From Streptococcus salivarius (lineage in GTDB: Bacteria > Bacillota > Bacilli > Lactobacillales > Streptococcaceae), in contig NZ_CP015283.1 of assembly GCF_002094975.1 (NCBI RefSeq), forward strand, positions 791,501-855,500: a stretch of 64,000 nt of DNA. Direction: 5' to 3'. The notes below the pieces were generated by a model. It did no database searches, had not been told where the DNA came from, and was given only the letters and a program-made list of their open reading frames with translations. The position numbers were made by a program, and so were the translations under genes. How positions within the stretch are numbered: position 1 is the first letter of the stretch; the number at the start of each line of letters is the position of its first letter. Shown here in pieces: positions 39,003 to 48,965 of the stretch.

Positions 39003-39914
39003 TTACATGATTCCGAAGAAGCTTGCAACAATACCAACTACAAAGAGTCCGATGATGATTGTGATTGGTGAAACTTTCTTCTTAAGCAACCACATACATG
39101 CAAAAGTAAGGAGAAGTCCCATCAAACCTGGAATCAATGAATCCAATTGTTTTTGGAGGGTATCAACTTGAATCTTATCGAAGCTAAGTTTGTCATTAAC
39201 TTGGCCGAGGATAGTCTTAAGTTGGTCACCGCTAACATTGCCTTTAGGCCATTCGATATAGGCACCTTTAGACAAAACTTTACCTGGAAGGTTTACAGTG
39301 AAGACGATAGATACCCAACGTTCAACAAGGACAGCCAAGATGAACATACCAAGGATTGATGCCCCTTTAGTAATATCTTTCAAGATACCACCAGACATGT
39401 CTTTAGTGATTTCTGAACCTGCTTTGTAACCAAGTTCTTGAGTGTACCACAAGAAGGCCATACGGATAAGGTTCCAACCGATGAAGAAGATAAGTGGACC
39501 AGCGATGTTACCAGCTTGTGCCAATGATGCACCAAGGGCACCAAGGATAGGACGAACTGTGAACCAGAAAACAGGGTCACCGATACCGGCAAGAGGTCCC
39601 ATCATACCGATTTTAACCCCTTGGATAGCAGCATCTTCGATGTCAGTACCGTTAGCTTTTTCTTCTTCAAGAGCCAAGGTAACACCCATGATAGGAGCAG
39701 CTACGTAAGGGTGGGTATTGAAGAATTCCAAGTGACGTTTAAGAGCTGCGGCTTGGTCTTCTTTGTTAGTGTAGAGTTTTTTGATAGCAGGAATGAGTGA
39801 GTAAGCCCAACCCAAGTTTTGCATACGTTCATAGTTCCATGAACCTTGCAAGAATTGTGAGCGCCACCAAACCTTTTTACGATCCGCTTGAGATAATTGA
39901 ATTTTTTCAGCCAT
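39003..39914 (-). CDS. manN: Mannose PTS EIID, copy A
   Basis: IID membrane subunit of the mannose/glucose phosphotransferase system, 303 residues. Typical opening (LSQADRKKVWWRSQFLQGSWNYERMQN), the central GVKIGMMGPLAGIGDPVFWFT and C-terminal helices. With ManM it forms the sugar channel, and in other species is also the receptor of class IIa bacteriocins (known). It lies 14 nt after manM. Confidence 0.93.
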   Translation of the reverse strand: MAEKIQLSQADRKKVWWRSQFLQGSWNYERMQNLGWAYSLIPAIKKLYTNKEDQAAALKRHLEFFNTHPYVAAPIMGVTLALEEEKANGTDIEDAAIQGVKIGMMGPLAGIGDPVFWFTVRPILGALGASLAQAGNIAGPLIFFIGWNLIRMAFLWYTQELGYKAGSEITKDMSGGILKDITKGASILGMFILAVLVERWVSIVFTVNLPGKVLSKGAYIEWPKGNVSGDQLKTILGQVNDKLSFDKIQVDTLQKQLDSLIPGLMGLLLTFACMWLLKKKVSPITIIIGLFVVGIVASFFGIM

Positions 39915-39928
39915 GAGAGCACCCCTTC

Positions 39929-40744
39929 CTAGTAGTCTTCCAAGATATCGCCGATTGGGTCGCCTGAACCAGATGAAGTTCCGCCACCATTTCCGCCACC
40001 TTGTTTAGAAAGGTTGAGGTAGATGAAGGCAATAGCGACACCGATAGCACCAAGAGCGATAAGTGTCAATTGGCTAATAGCAGCAAAAGCAAAACCGATG
40101 GCGAAGAATGGCCAAACTTCACGAGTTGCCATCATGTTGATAACCATAGCGTAACCAACGGCTACGACCATACCACCACCGACAACCATACCGTGGTTGA
40201 GCCAGCTAGGCATCAAACCAAGGGCATGTTGAACAGATTCTGCTGGGATAGCAAGAAGAAGGGCGGCTGGCACAGCGATACGCAACCCTTGAAGAAGGAG
40301 GGCGAGGTAGTGTGCACGTTCAACACCAGCAATGTTTCCACTTTCTGCAGCTTTATCTGCGGCATGAACAAGGGCAACAGAGGCTGTACGAACAAGCATA
40401 GTTAGGAAGAGACCGGCAACCGCAAGTGGGATAGCTGTTGCAGTCGCAACACCGATACCTTCAGTTGTGAAGTTACCACCTTTAACCAAAATAATGGCAG
40501 CAGCAACAGAGGCAAGGGCAGCGTCAGGAGCGACAGCGGCACCGATATTAGCCCAAGCAAGGGCGATCATTTGAAGAGAACCACCAAGCATGATACCTGC
40601 AGTGAGGTTACCTGTAGCAGCACCGATGAGGGTACATGCAACAAGTGGTTGGTGGAATTGGAATTGGTCAAGGATACCTTCAAGACCAGCAAGGAAGGCA
40701 ACAACTACGACCAAAATTGCAGAAATAATTGACATATCTGACAT
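39929..40744 (-). CDS. manM: Mannose PTS EIIC, copy A
   Basis: IIC membrane subunit, 271 residues, seven or more hydrophobic segments. Family blocks are QFHQPLVACTLIGAATGNL and MIALAWANIGAAVAPDAALASV. The C-terminus is Gly/Ser-rich (GGGNGGGTSSGSG) and ends GDPIGDILEDY, close to the end of copy B. It sits between manL (67 nt upstream) and manN. Confidence 0.93.
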   Translation of the reverse strand: MSDMSIISAILVVVVAFLAGLEGILDQFQFHQPLVACTLIGAATGNLTAGIMLGGSLQMIALAWANIGAAVAPDAALASVAAAIILVKGGNFTTEGIGVATATAIPLAVAGLFLTMLVRTASVALVHAADKAAESGNIAGVERAHYLALLLQGLRIAVPAALLLAIPAESVQHALGLMPSWLNHGMVVGGGMVVAVGYAMVINMMATREVWPFFAIGFAFAAISQLTLIALGAIGVAIAFIYLNLSKQGGGNGGGTSSGSGDPIGDILEDY

Positions 40745-40811
40745 GGTAATAATTCCTTTTCTATTGAGTTGTGATTAGCTGAGAGTATCAACTAATTTAT
40801 CCGAATGAAGG

Positions 40812-41804
40812 TTATTGAACGTTAGCTTTTTTGATAAGGTCGAACAAATCTTTCTTAGAATCATTTGGTACCTTACGGACGTCGAATTCAACGCCAAGGT
40901 CACGCAATTTTTCGAAGCAAGCGACATCGTCTTTGTCCATAGACAAAACGTTGTTAACCATTGTTTTACCAGTTGAGTGAGCCATAGAACCAACGTTAAG
41001 TTCTTTGATTGGCACGCCACCTTCGATAGCACGAAGTGCGTCTTGAACAGTTTCGAACAAGATAAGCGCGTGTGTGTTACCAAAGCGAGGGTCCTTAGAA
41101 GCATCAATCAATTTTTGAATTGGAACAACGTTTGCTTTAACCCCATTTGGTGCTGCTTGTTTGATCAATTCTTTACGAAGCTCATCTTTAGCAACGTCAT
41201 CTGAAGCAACAATGATACGGTCTGCTTTAGAAGCAGGTGTCCAGTTAGTTGCTACTTGACCATGCAAGAGACGTGTGTCCAAACGTGCCAAGTTAATCTT
41301 GAGTTTACCATCTCCGATAACTGTCCCTTCTGGGATAGCTCCTTGAGGTGCAGCAGCTTCTACAGGAGCTGCTGTTGTTTCCTCAGCTGGATTAAGCTCC
41401 TCTGGAAGTGCCTTGATACCACCCTTAGCTTCCTTGATGATATTAGCAGCAACTTGCTCTGCAGTAGCGTTAGCATCCATCATACGTTCAGTGTATGCTT
41501 GGATAAGCATTGGCAAGTTAAGTCCTGTGATGATAGCAATCTTGCGATCTGGATTTTCTCCAGCAATTCGACTGGCTTGGTTAAATGGTGAACCAGACCA
41601 AAGGTCAGCCAAAACAAGAATTTCATCATCAGCATCGAATTGTGCAATGGCGTCGTTGAAGTGAGCGTACAAGTCATCAGGACCTTCACTTGGCATGAAA
41701 GTTACGACTTGAACTTTCTCTTGGTCTCCAAAAATCATAGAGCCTGATTGGTGGATTCCTTCAGCGAACTTACCATGGCTGGCAATAATAATACCGATAC
41801 CCAT
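40812..41804 (-). CDS. manL: Mannose PTS EIIAB, copy A
   Basis: Cytoplasmic phosphotransfer subunit, 330 residues. The IIA domain has the active His10 ([11 protein letters not shown]). An Ala/Pro/Glu-rich linker spans about 135-160. The IIB domain has the active His in [14 protein letters not shown]. It passes phosphate from HPr to mannose, glucose or related sugars at ManMN. In the salivarius group this protein is also involved in catabolite control (known). Preceded by AAGGAGG and a promoter with a cre. Confidence 0.94.
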   Translation of the reverse strand: MGIGIIIASHGKFAEGIHQSGSMIFGDQEKVQVVTFMPSEGPDDLYAHFNDAIAQFDADDEILVLADLWSGSPFNQASRIAGENPDRKIAIITGLNLPMLIQAYTERMMDANATAEQVAANIIKEAKGGIKALPEELNPAEETTAAPVEAAAPQGAIPEGTVIGDGKLKINLARLDTRLLHGQVATNWTPASKADRIIVASDDVAKDELRKELIKQAAPNGVKANVVPIQKLIDASKDPRFGNTHALILFETVQDALRAIEGGVPIKELNVGSMAHSTGKTMVNNVLSMDKDDVACFEKLRDLGVEFDVRKVPNDSKKDLFDLIKKANVQ

Positions 41805-41922
41805 TCGTGTTCTCCTCCTTATAAATTATTTTTTCCTAGGCTTAAAAAGACTATCTCCGATTTTTATCAAGACGCTAAAAAAAGCGTCTCTCAATCTTTT
41901 TAAACATAAGAAATCAAGAACA

Positions 41923-41956
41923 ATTATATTCTAAAACGCTTTCAAGAAAATGTCAA
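41923..41956 (-). promoter_or_regulatory. manL (copy A) promoter with internal cre
   Basis: Minus-strand TTGACA (41956-41951), 17-nt spacer, TAGAAT. The spacer and -10 overlap a cre-like site TGAAAGCGTTTTAG (41944-41931), so CcpA binding would block the promoter. Confidence 0.7.
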
Positions 41957-42017
41957 TAGCTAGTGAGATAAAATTTCAAAAGAAGTCAAACTCTTTCAAA
42001 AATGAGCAAAATATTAT

Positions 42018-42055
42018 AAAAAGATTGCCCAATCATTAGATTGGACAATCTTTTT
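42018..42055 (-). terminator. Terminator between the two man operons
   Basis: AAAAAGATTG..CCAAT / ATTGG..CAATCTTTTT stem with a small loop, downstream of manO copy B. It makes the two man operons separate transcripts. Confidence 0.85.
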
Positions 42056-42069
42056 ATAATACTCGGAGA

Positions 42070-42456
42070 TTATTTCTTCTTGACAATGAGTCGGAAAAGA
42101 TTCTTAAAGCCTTGTTTGAGAACAACGATGAAGCTAGGTGCTTTTCTTAAACTTTCTCGAGGAATTCTTTTTTGAATTTCTTTCAAAGTTATTCGGCTTT
42201 TTCGACTGGCAAAACGGAAACGTCCATTTTGCTTAGTACGGATTTCAAAACGTGGGATGAACTTACCACCGAAGTAGACATCGGCAATCACATAAGTGAC
42301 TTCATCCCAAGGAATTTGAACGTAGTCTTGTAACTTCGTATCATTGTAAAATTCGAAGGCCTTATCACCGACCATGATATTTCCGTAAATAGGTCCTTCA
42401 CGAAACCAAGTTCCCTTAGTTGTGTGAGCCATTTCGGTATTGAGCGATTTAACCAT
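42070..42456 (-). CDS. manO: ManO regulator/accessory protein, copy B
   Basis: Second DUF956 protein, 128 residues, clearly divergent from copy A but with the same layout (FREGPIYGNIMVGDKAFEFYND, WDEVTYVIADVYFGGKFIPRFEI). It follows manN copy B by 12 nt with no hairpin between them, so it is a full member of that operon. The C-terminus is very basic (RLIVKKK). Confidence 0.85.
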   Translation of the reverse strand: MVKSLNTEMAHTTKGTWFREGPIYGNIMVGDKAFEFYNDTKLQDYVQIPWDEVTYVIADVYFGGKFIPRFEIRTKQNGRFRFASRKSRITLKEIQKRIPRESLRKAPSFIVVLKQGFKNLFRLIVKKK

Positions 42457-42468
42457 ACCTTGCTCCGA

Positions 42469-43383
42469 TTAGAGTATACCAATAATGTGGAGCACAATAG
42501 CAAGGACAAAGATACCTAAGATGATAACGATTGGAGAAACTTTTCTCTTAAGAAGGTACATACAGAGGAAAGTCAAACCAAGGGCAGCAAGACCAGGAAT
42601 CAATTGGTTTAAGTTATCTTGCAAGGTTGTCACCTTGTTGACTTCGAGTGATTTACCAGCAGCTTGTTCTAGGAAGGCTGCTTTAACACCGGCAATACCT
42701 TTTGGAAGTTTATCCCAATCGATATAAGCACCTTCTTGTTGTTTAACAGTAGAGACAACTGGTGTGAAGGTGATACTTACCCAACGTTGGATAAGAGAAC
42801 CGATAACGAACATCCCCATCATTGATGCGCCACGAGTTACTTGTTGAAGAAGGTTACCAGATACGTCGTCTGTGATCGCAGTACCAGCACGGTAACCGAA
42901 TTCTTGGGTATACCATTTAACGGCAGCTACCATGACGTTCCAGAGAACGAAGAAGACGATTGGGCCTAGGACGTTACCTGAAACAGCCAAACCTGCTCCT
43001 AATGAAAGGAAGATTGGACGAAGGGTAAACCAGAAGAGAGGGTCACCGGCACCTGCAAGAGGTCCCATCATACCGACCTTAACCCCTGAGATAGCAGCAT
43101 CATCAATCTCAGCACCGTTGGCACGTTCTTCTTCCAAGGCAAGGGTAACCCCAAAGATTGGGTTGGCCATAAATGGTTGTGTATTGAAGAATTCCAAGTG
43201 ACGCTTAAGCGCAGCAGCACGTTCTTCTTTAGTTTGATAAAGTTTTTTGATTGCAGGAATAAGGGTGTAAGCCACACCACCATTTTGCATACGTTCATAG
43301 TTGAATGAAGCTAAAAGGAAGTATGAGCGCAAGAAAGCTTTGAAACGATCTGCTTTTGTTAATTTAATTTTTGAATCAGCCAT
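42469..43383 (-). CDS. manN: Mannose PTS EIID, copy B
   Basis: IID subunit, 304 residues, same family blocks as copy A (LTKADRFKAFLRSYFLLASFNYERMQN; GVKVGMMGPLAGAGDPLFWFT). Divergence from copy A is moderate and spread along the protein, concentrated in the region before the last helices (SFTPVVSTVKQQEG in place of the copy A sequence). That region is part of the external loop that decides bacteriocin sensitivity in other species. Confidence 0.93.
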   Translation of the reverse strand: MADSKIKLTKADRFKAFLRSYFLLASFNYERMQNGGVAYTLIPAIKKLYQTKEERAAALKRHLEFFNTQPFMANPIFGVTLALEEERANGAEIDDAAISGVKVGMMGPLAGAGDPLFWFTLRPIFLSLGAGLAVSGNVLGPIVFFVLWNVMVAAVKWYTQEFGYRAGTAITDDVSGNLLQQVTRGASMMGMFVIGSLIQRWVSITFTPVVSTVKQQEGAYIDWDKLPKGIAGVKAAFLEQAAGKSLEVNKVTTLQDNLNQLIPGLAALGLTFLCMYLLKRKVSPIVIILGIFVLAIVLHIIGIL

Positions 43384-43398
43384 TTTCTTTCCTCCTAA

Positions 43399-44199
43399 TT
43401 AAAAGTCTTCCAGAATTTCACCGAGGGGATCACCTGATCCTCCATCGTTTGAAGAACCCAATGAACCACTAGCTTCAAGTGCAAGGTACATAACGGCAAG
43501 GCAGAGACCGATGATACCCAAGCTAATCAAGGTCAATTCTTTGAGTGCAGCCAAAGCAAAACCAAGGAAGAAGAATGGCCAAACTTCGCGACTAGACATC
43601 ATGTTGATAACCATGGCATAACCAACGGCTACAACCATACCACCACCGATTGTCATACCTGATTTTAACCATTCAGGCATAGCTTCAAGACCAGATTGTA
43701 CGAGGTGTGCAGGAATCAAGAGCAAGAGGAGGGCAGGGATAGCAACACGGAGACCTTGGAGGGCCATACCGATAAAGTGCCATCTTTCAACACTAGCGAT
43801 ATCAGCAGCTTCTGCACGGCTATCCATAATATGAGCGATGAAGACAGTTGCTGTACGGACAACCATTGTCAAGGCAAGACCGGCAACAGCCAAAGGCACC
43901 GCAAGGGCGATGGCAGGACCAATCCCTTTAGTTCCTTGACCACCCAAAATAAGGATGATTGTAGAAGCTACAGCGGCAAGTGAGGCATCTGGTGCCATGG
44001 CAGCACCAACGTTAGCCCATCCCATAGTGATCAACTGTAAGCTACCACCCAACATTACGCCGAGTTCTAGATGACCAGTAACAAGACCGATAAGGGAACA
44101 AGCCACAACTGGTTGGTATGTTTCGATTTGGTCGTTAACTGAGCTACAACCGATGATGAAAGCAACAATTACGACTAAAATAATTTGTACTAAACTCAT
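43399..44199 (-). CDS. manM: Mannose PTS EIIC, copy B
   Basis: IIC subunit of 266 residues. The hydrophobic layout equals copy A, with DQIETYQPVVACSLIGLVTGHL and LITMGWANVGAAMAPDASLAAV. The C-terminal linker is shorter than in copy A, and the end (GDPLGEILEDF) is nearly the same. It lies 17 nt after manL copy B. Confidence 0.93.
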   Translation of the reverse strand: MSLVQIILVVIVAFIIGCSSVNDQIETYQPVVACSLIGLVTGHLELGVMLGGSLQLITMGWANVGAAMAPDASLAAVASTIILILGGQGTKGIGPAIALAVPLAVAGLALTMVVRTATVFIAHIMDSRAEAADIASVERWHFIGMALQGLRVAIPALLLLLIPAHLVQSGLEAMPEWLKSGMTIGGGMVVAVGYAMVINMMSSREVWPFFFLGFALAALKELTLISLGIIGLCLAVMYLALEASGSLGSSNDGGSGDPLGEILEDF

Positions 44200-44216
44200 T
44201 TATGCATCCTCCAAAA

Positions 44217-45224
44217 TTATTTCTTCTCTGCTAATTTAGTTTCAGCTGACTTAATCAAGGCATCAACGTTTGCTGGGCTATCACTTGGTACCCCACGAAC
44301 GTCAAATTTGACACCCAATGATTGCAACTCTTTGATAGCATCCACATCTGTTTGGTCAAATGAAAGAGCTTTAGTAACGTTGACTTTTCCTTCTTTATAA
44401 GCTGAAGAACCAAGGTTGATTTCTTTAATATCAACACCTGCTTTAACAGCAGCAAGAGCATCTTCAACAGATTCAAAGAGAAGCATAGCACGTGTATCAC
44501 CAAAACGTGGGTCATTGTTTGCTTTAACCATGTTTTTAATTGGGATAACGTGAACTTGAACACCAGATGGAGCGGCTTGTTTAATCATGTTTGTACGAAG
44601 TTTATCATGACAAACAGTGTCTGAAACAACGATGATACGGTCTGGGTGAGTTGAGTGAGTCCAACCAGTCGCAACCTGACCGTGGAGGAGACGTGTGTCA
44701 ACACGAGCCAAAACGTATTTGATTTTTCCATCACCAAGTACTGTTCCTTCAGGAATGGTACCCTTAGGAATAGAAGGTTTAGCGTCTGCTGGTTTAGTGT
44801 CTTCTTCAGGAATAAGGCCTTCTGGAAGGACTTTAACGCCTTCTTTTGTTTCCTTATAAATGTTAGCGACAATCTCTTCAACCCCAGCATCAGGAGCTAC
44901 CATACGTTCCGTATATGCTTGGATAAGCATTGGTAAGTTGAGTCCTGTCACGATAACCATCTTGCGATCAGGATTTTCTTCCTTAATTCGGCTTGCCTGG
45001 TTAAATGGTGATCCAGACCAAAGGTCTGCAAGGACTAGAATTTCGTCGTCAGCGTCAAATTGAGCAATGGCATCTTTGAAGTGAGCGTACAAGTCGTCAG
45101 GACCTTCATTTGGCATGAAAGTAACCACTTGAACTTTCTCTTGTTCACCAAAAATCATAGAACCTGATTGGTGAATACCTTCAGCGAATTTACCATGGCT
45201 AGCAATAATAATACCGATACCCAT
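44217..45224 (-). CDS. manL: Mannose PTS EIIAB, copy B
   Basis: EIIAB of 335 residues. The first 125 residues are almost identical to copy A (same IIA His10), while the linker ([22 protein letters not shown]) and the IIB domain ([14 protein letters not shown] with active His) are diverged. That pattern suggests gene conversion or strong constraint on the IIA half. It heads the second manLMNO operon behind a consensus promoter. Confidence 0.94.
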   Translation of the reverse strand: MGIGIIIASHGKFAEGIHQSGSMIFGEQEKVQVVTFMPNEGPDDLYAHFKDAIAQFDADDEILVLADLWSGSPFNQASRIKEENPDRKMVIVTGLNLPMLIQAYTERMVAPDAGVEEIVANIYKETKEGVKVLPEGLIPEEDTKPADAKPSIPKGTIPEGTVLGDGKIKYVLARVDTRLLHGQVATGWTHSTHPDRIIVVSDTVCHDKLRTNMIKQAAPSGVQVHVIPIKNMVKANNDPRFGDTRAMLLFESVEDALAAVKAGVDIKEINLGSSAYKEGKVNVTKALSFDQTDVDAIKELQSLGVKFDVRGVPSDSPANVDALIKSAETKLAEKK

Positions 45225-45347
45225 TAGTGTTCTTCCTCCTTTTATATATTGTTTCTTAGGAATAGAAAAATGATTATTGGTATTAGCATCGATCAGTATG
45301 AAATGACAACAATATTTTTTTAGTCCCTCGAAAATTAGAACACTCTA

Positions 45348-45390
45348 ATTATAGGACGTTACCATGAATTTGTCAATGGTTTTCGTAACA
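45348..45390 (-). promoter_or_regulatory. manL (copy B) promoter with cre-like sites
   Basis: Minus strand: consensus TTGACA (45376-45371), exactly 17 nt, TATAAT (45353-45348). A cre-like TGTTACGAAAACCA (45390-45377) sits directly upstream of the -35. It lies in the 378-nt divergent region, which shows no other gene. Confidence 0.75.
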
Positions 45391-45602
45391 AAAGTGTCAT
45401 ATAATTGAAAAAAAACATCAAATTATTGCAAATATACTTTTTTTCAGACAATAAGTGTTAAATATAGTTTTAAGCTATATCTAACTAGAGGAAATAGGAT
45501 TAAGAAAAAATGAGATAAAAGCTTGTAATAGCTGGTGTTGGCTGCTATAATTTCTTCAATTAACTATTTAAGGTTAAATCTATAAGAAAAGAGGGCCTCC
45601 TT

Positions 45603-46334
45603 ATGTCAGATTTACTAAGTATTTATAATGAATTGCAATCTAAGAAATGGGTTGACTTGACCCACAAAATTAATGCGGAAAGTCCACATTTCCCAGCCCT
45701 TCCTGCTTTGAAACAAGAAGATCTTTTCACATTAAAAGATGGTTTCCATGTTCAAAAATTTACAGTGGTTGGTCAATACGGAACGCATATTGATGCACCG
45801 ATTCACTTTGTAGAAGGTGGTCGTTGGTTGGATGAGATTGCCCTCGAAGATCTTCTTTTACCACTCTATGTTATCAACAAGTCTAAAGAAGTTGCTGCGA
45901 ATCCAAACTTTATCTTGAGCAAACAAGATATCTTAGACTTTGAAGCAGAGCATGGAAAAATTACTGAAGGGGCCTTTGTCGCTTTTCGTAGTGATTGGTC
46001 GAAGCGTTGGCCAGATCAAGATGCTATGCGCAACCTTGATGAAAATGGGGTTCAGCAAAGTCCAGGTTGGAGCCGCGAAGCTCTAGAATTCTTGATTCAT
46101 GAACGCCATGTTAAGGCTGTCGGTCATGAGACTTTTGATACAGATGCTGGTATTCCAGCAGCAGAACATGGCTTGGTTAACGAATACTACCTCTTGGAAC
46201 AAAACATTTATCAGGTGGAAGTCTTGAATCAATTGGATCAAGTTCCAGCTGTTGGTGCTTTGATTTCAATTGCATTTCCTCACTGGGACAAAGCGACAGG
46301 TTCCCCAGTGCGTGCAGTGGCTATTTTACCTTAA
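45603..46334 (+). CDS. Cyclase-family metal hydrolase (kynurenine formamidase-like)
   Basis: Cytoplasmic protein of 243 residues in the cyclase superfamily (KynB-like). The metal-binding motif HxGTHxDxPxH appears as GQYGTHIDAPIHF near residue 58, with the later GHETFDTDAG block. Members hydrolyse N-formylkynurenine or other amides; no tryptophan-catabolic neighbours are present, so the substrate is unknown. Monocistronic, divergent from the man operon, with AGAGGGCCTCC just before ATG. Confidence 0.82.
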   Translation: MSDLLSIYNELQSKKWVDLTHKINAESPHFPALPALKQEDLFTLKDGFHVQKFTVVGQYGTHIDAPIHFVEGGRWLDEIALEDLLLPLYVINKSKEVAANPNFILSKQDILDFEAEHGKITEGAFVAFRSDWSKRWPDQDAMRNLDENGVQQSPGWSREALEFLIHERHVKAVGHETFDTDAGIPAAEHGLVNEYYLLEQNIYQVEVLNQLDQVPAVGALISIAFPHWDKATGSPVRAVAILP

Positions 46335-46369
46335 TCATAAGAAAAAATACCGGAAATCTAATCGCACTG

Positions 46370-46396
46370 AAAAAGTCATCAATCGATGACTTTTTT
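46370..46396 (+). terminator. Terminator of the cyclase gene
   Basis: AAAAGTCATC-AATC-GATGACTTTT followed by T-run. Confidence 0.9.
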
Positions 46397-46420
46397 GTTA
46401 TACAAAACTTAAGGGATTGT

Positions 46421-47220
46421 ATGCTTGATAACCAGTTAACTTTAGTCCAGTCTAGATGATATTGTTGTTCCAAAAAATCATTTTTTACGTCAGCTAACGG
46501 AACTCTGTGATTTTACCTTTATTTACGATGAGTTAGAAAAAAATTATCGTCCTGGCTTGGACGTAAAGCTTATTCGCCGATTATGATGTTCAAATATCTC
46601 TTATTAAAAGACATCTATAAGTTATCCGATGTGGAGGTGCTAGAGCAGTCCTTTTCTGATATGGCTTTTAAATACTTCCTTGCTCTGTCTCCAGAGGATA
46701 GCGTTATTGAACCTTCTTCATTGACTAAATTTCGTAAACTTAGAATCAAAGATGAACGGTTACTCGATTTACTCATCGTTAAATCTATATAAATTGCTCT
46801 GGAACATGGCTTGATTAAAAGTAAAATTCTCATTGCGGATACGACCTATACTAAAGCTCACTACAATCATAAGAAACTCCAAGAGGTTTTTCGTGAACGT
46901 TCAAAAGCCTTGCATAAAACAATTTACCAATGCTCATAAGATATCAAAGAAGAATTTTTTATAACAAGGATGTAGATCTCTTTGCTTATCCAGAAGGACA
47001 TATGGAGCTAAAGAAAGTCAGGACAGGAAGAATAATGGTGAGATATAATTCTAAGGAAATCTATTATTTTGATATCAAGTATTGTAAAATCTGTCCTTTA
47101 AAAAGTGGGGTATTATACAGAAGGGGCTAAGTCAAAAACCTATTCTATTACCCTTAATAGTAATGAATACCACTTTCAGAAGAGATTCCAGAATTTAAAG
47201 AAAAGGACAAACATTGCTTT
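46421..47220 (+). pseudogene. Remnant of an IS1182-family transposase
   Basis: Pieces of one transposase in shifting frames: MLDNQLTLVQSR then a stop (46421-46458); DIVVPKNHFLRQLTELCDF (from about 46457); AYSPIMMFKYLLLKDIYKL through DLLIVKSI (46568-46792); HGLIKSKILIADTTYTKAHYN onward (about 46805-46940); then, after a large internal deletion, FYNKDVDLFAYPEGH through GAKSKTYSITLNS (46950-47170). The catalytic middle and the C-terminus are missing. It is dead and acts only as a marker of past insertion. Confidence 0.8.
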
Positions 47221-47270
47221 AAGATAGGGAAAATGAGGAACTTAAATACAGATATGATCTTGGTGTGGCT

Positions 47271-47300
47271 AGTGAACTGCACCCCAGAAGTTAGACAGAA
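47271..47300. repeat. Isolated IS3-type terminal inverted repeat
   Basis: GTGAACTGCACCCCAGAAGT followed by TAGACAG, the end sequence of IS861/IS3-like streptococcal elements. No matching transposase or second end was found. The following 47300-47600 holds no gene I can support; a weak hairpin lies near 47541-47566. Confidence 0.55.
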
Positions 47301-47612
47301 AAAATCTACCTTTTGTGTTATCATCTTCAAGATAGTAACCATATAGGATATTACAAACCATCCCACCTATTTGATTTTATGGTTTTATTACTGTTTAGTG
47401 ATGTAATGACTACCCATAAGGTGAGAAAATACGTTAAAAGTCATTGAAATATTATTAGGTAAACAATGTTCTCACCAATTAAAACGACTAAGACAAGTAG
47501 AGCAAAGGTGAGACTGTTAAAATGAAGTATGTTATACAAAAAACGTGACGACTGGTCATGTTTTTACATATTTGTATAATCAGAATTAGTAAACTAAGTT
47601 GTTGAGGAGGGA

Positions 47613-47678
47613 GCCATTTGTGCCATATTCTGGTCATTTGTGCCAGGAAGAAAATCAAGTTTATTTGGTTATTATAAT
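47613..47678 (+). promoter_or_regulatory. BlpR-type box and promoter 1 (blpG)
   Basis: Direct repeat of two half-sites GCCATTTGTGCCA / GTCATTTGTGCCA, 20 bp apart (47613-47645), followed 28 nt later by TATAAT at 47673-47678. Same geometry as the boxes at 48850 and 49559. Confidence 0.85.
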
Positions 47679-47704
47679 AAAACTATCAGAAATAAGGAGT
47701 TATT

Positions 47705-48667
47705 ATGGCACAAAAAAGACTAAAAACATTATTGACCAGTTCGCTATTACTCACTAGTTTATTGGCTAGTGTGACATTGGCTGATGAGCTAATAGATACT
47801 GAGTATAATTCGACTTCACCGGTTGAAGTCGTAGATACGACAATGACTAATCAGATTGCCACCTCATCGGAGAAAGATGTAGGTATAGCAACGACTAGTC
47901 AGGAGGAACCAAAACAACAAGTTGATACTAGTGTTTCTGATCCAGACTCTCCTATTGGAGTAGCATTACCTTCCTTAGGAGAGTCTGAGGAGGAGACTGC
48001 GGATAAGATACCGACAGTTACTGTTGACGAATATAAGCACAATGTAACTGAGTTGCCGAAAATAACAATAGAAGATGTACATCATTCTTTTACAGAGGAT
48101 AACCAGAAACATACTATTTATTTTGGCCGTGAAACATGTTATTACTGCCGTCAGTTCTCACCTGAATTAAAAGTGTTGAATCAATTGTTAGAGGGGCGTT
48201 TAGAATACTATGACACCGACCAACCAGATTTTGACAGGAGCTATATTTTCGGTGAGATTGGTATTCCAGGGACACCAACTCTTCTGTACCTAGAGAATGG
48301 AAAAGTTCTTTCAGGTTGGGTTGGTGGAGGTTCAGCTAAGGAAGTTTATGACTATCTTTCGCAATCAAGCCAACACTTTATGACAAGTAGTAATGCTCCT
48401 ACGGAACAAACATCAATTGCTATACAGCCATATGTAACAGAGGAAGAAAATAAAAAAGTAGGGCAATTACACCAATCTGAAGCTTTGTCATCGGTTTCCG
48501 TTTCTACTCAGACTTCTAAGTTTGTTCAGAAATCTGAGGCATCTCTACCTACATTGGGCACTTCAGATGATACTGTTATAATTATTTTGGGTCTTGTAAG
48601 CTCAGCAGTAGCTTTTTGGATTATAGGTAGTAAGACATATAATAATAAGGAGAAGTCATTAAAATGA
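47705..48667 (+). CDS. blpG: Secreted thioredoxin-fold thiol-disulfide oxidase (BlpG-like)
   Basis: Surface protein of 320 residues: signal peptide (residues 1-27, cleavage after LADE-like region), Glu/Thr/Val-rich spacer (30-135), thioredoxin domain with active site CYYC ([13 protein letters not shown]) and cis-Pro loop [11 protein letters not shown] second spacer is followed by a C-terminal helix with a basic tail ([12 protein letters not shown]). The motif before the helix is LPTLGT, not canonical LPxTG, so wall anchoring is doubtful. S. thermophilus BlpG is a bacteriocin-cluster disulfide oxidase (known). The two-cysteine bacteriocin next door is a natural client. Confidence 0.82.
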   Translation: MAQKRLKTLLTSSLLLTSLLASVTLADELIDTEYNSTSPVEVVDTTMTNQIATSSEKDVGIATTSQEEPKQQVDTSVSDPDSPIGVALPSLGESEEETADKIPTVTVDEYKHNVTELPKITIEDVHHSFTEDNQKHTIYFGRETCYYCRQFSPELKVLNQLLEGRLEYYDTDQPDFDRSYIFGEIGIPGTPTLLYLENGKVLSGWVGGGSAKEVYDYLSQSSQHFMTSSNAPTEQTSIAIQPYVTEEENKKVGQLHQSEALSSVSVSTQTSKFVQKSEASLPTLGTSDDTVIIILGLVSSAVAFWIIGSKTYNNKEKSLK

Positions 48668-48849
48668 TAATCGATTTTACTAAGCAAGACACTGTATCTT
48701 AGTTTCTGCTAATCCACTAGTGTCGGCTCCGCTGGATGGTTGGACCTTTGGGAGACCATTTCAAAAACAGAAAAAATAGGGTGAAACTTTAATGGTTCAA
48801 AGACCTACTGCTATAACAGATTGGTCAATGGCAAATGGCCTTCTTTTGT
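48668..48849. other. Gap between blpG and the bacteriocin promoter
   Basis: Contains a short open stretch reading SANPLVSAPLDGWTF without a start codon. No gene or clear terminator is supportable. Confidence 0.3.
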
Positions 48850-48914
48850 CTGTTCGTGCCATAAATGGACCATTTGTGACAGAAAGATCTTTTTGGGATT
48901 GAACTTGTTATACT
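48850..48914 (+). promoter_or_regulatory. BlpR-type box and promoter 2 (bacteriocin)
   Basis: Half-sites CTGTTCGTGCCATA and ACCATTTGTGACA, 20 bp apart (48850-48881), then 28 nt to the -10 TATACT at 48909-48914. Confidence 0.85.
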
Positions 48915-48965
48915 AGACATGTGATAATGATATCACAAAAAACTATTTAAAGGAGGTTGTCGCTT

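Noticed and set aside
43696..43983. Plus-strand frames opposite the man operons
   Set aside because: Antisense shadows of conserved membrane-protein genes; no start signals or family match.
47154..47366. Minus-strand 70-codon frame downstream of the IS1182 remnant
   Set aside because: It overlaps the IS3-type inverted repeat and transposase debris; no recognisable protein.
48792..48902. 36-codon frame (MVQRPTAITDWS...) before the bacteriocin
   Set aside because: It runs straight through the BlpR-type box and has no ribosome site, so the control DNA explains it.
48957..48965. TTG start for the bacteriocin precursor
   Set aside because: It touches the AGGAGG ribosome site; the ATG 9 nt later is properly spaced and gives a canonical leader.
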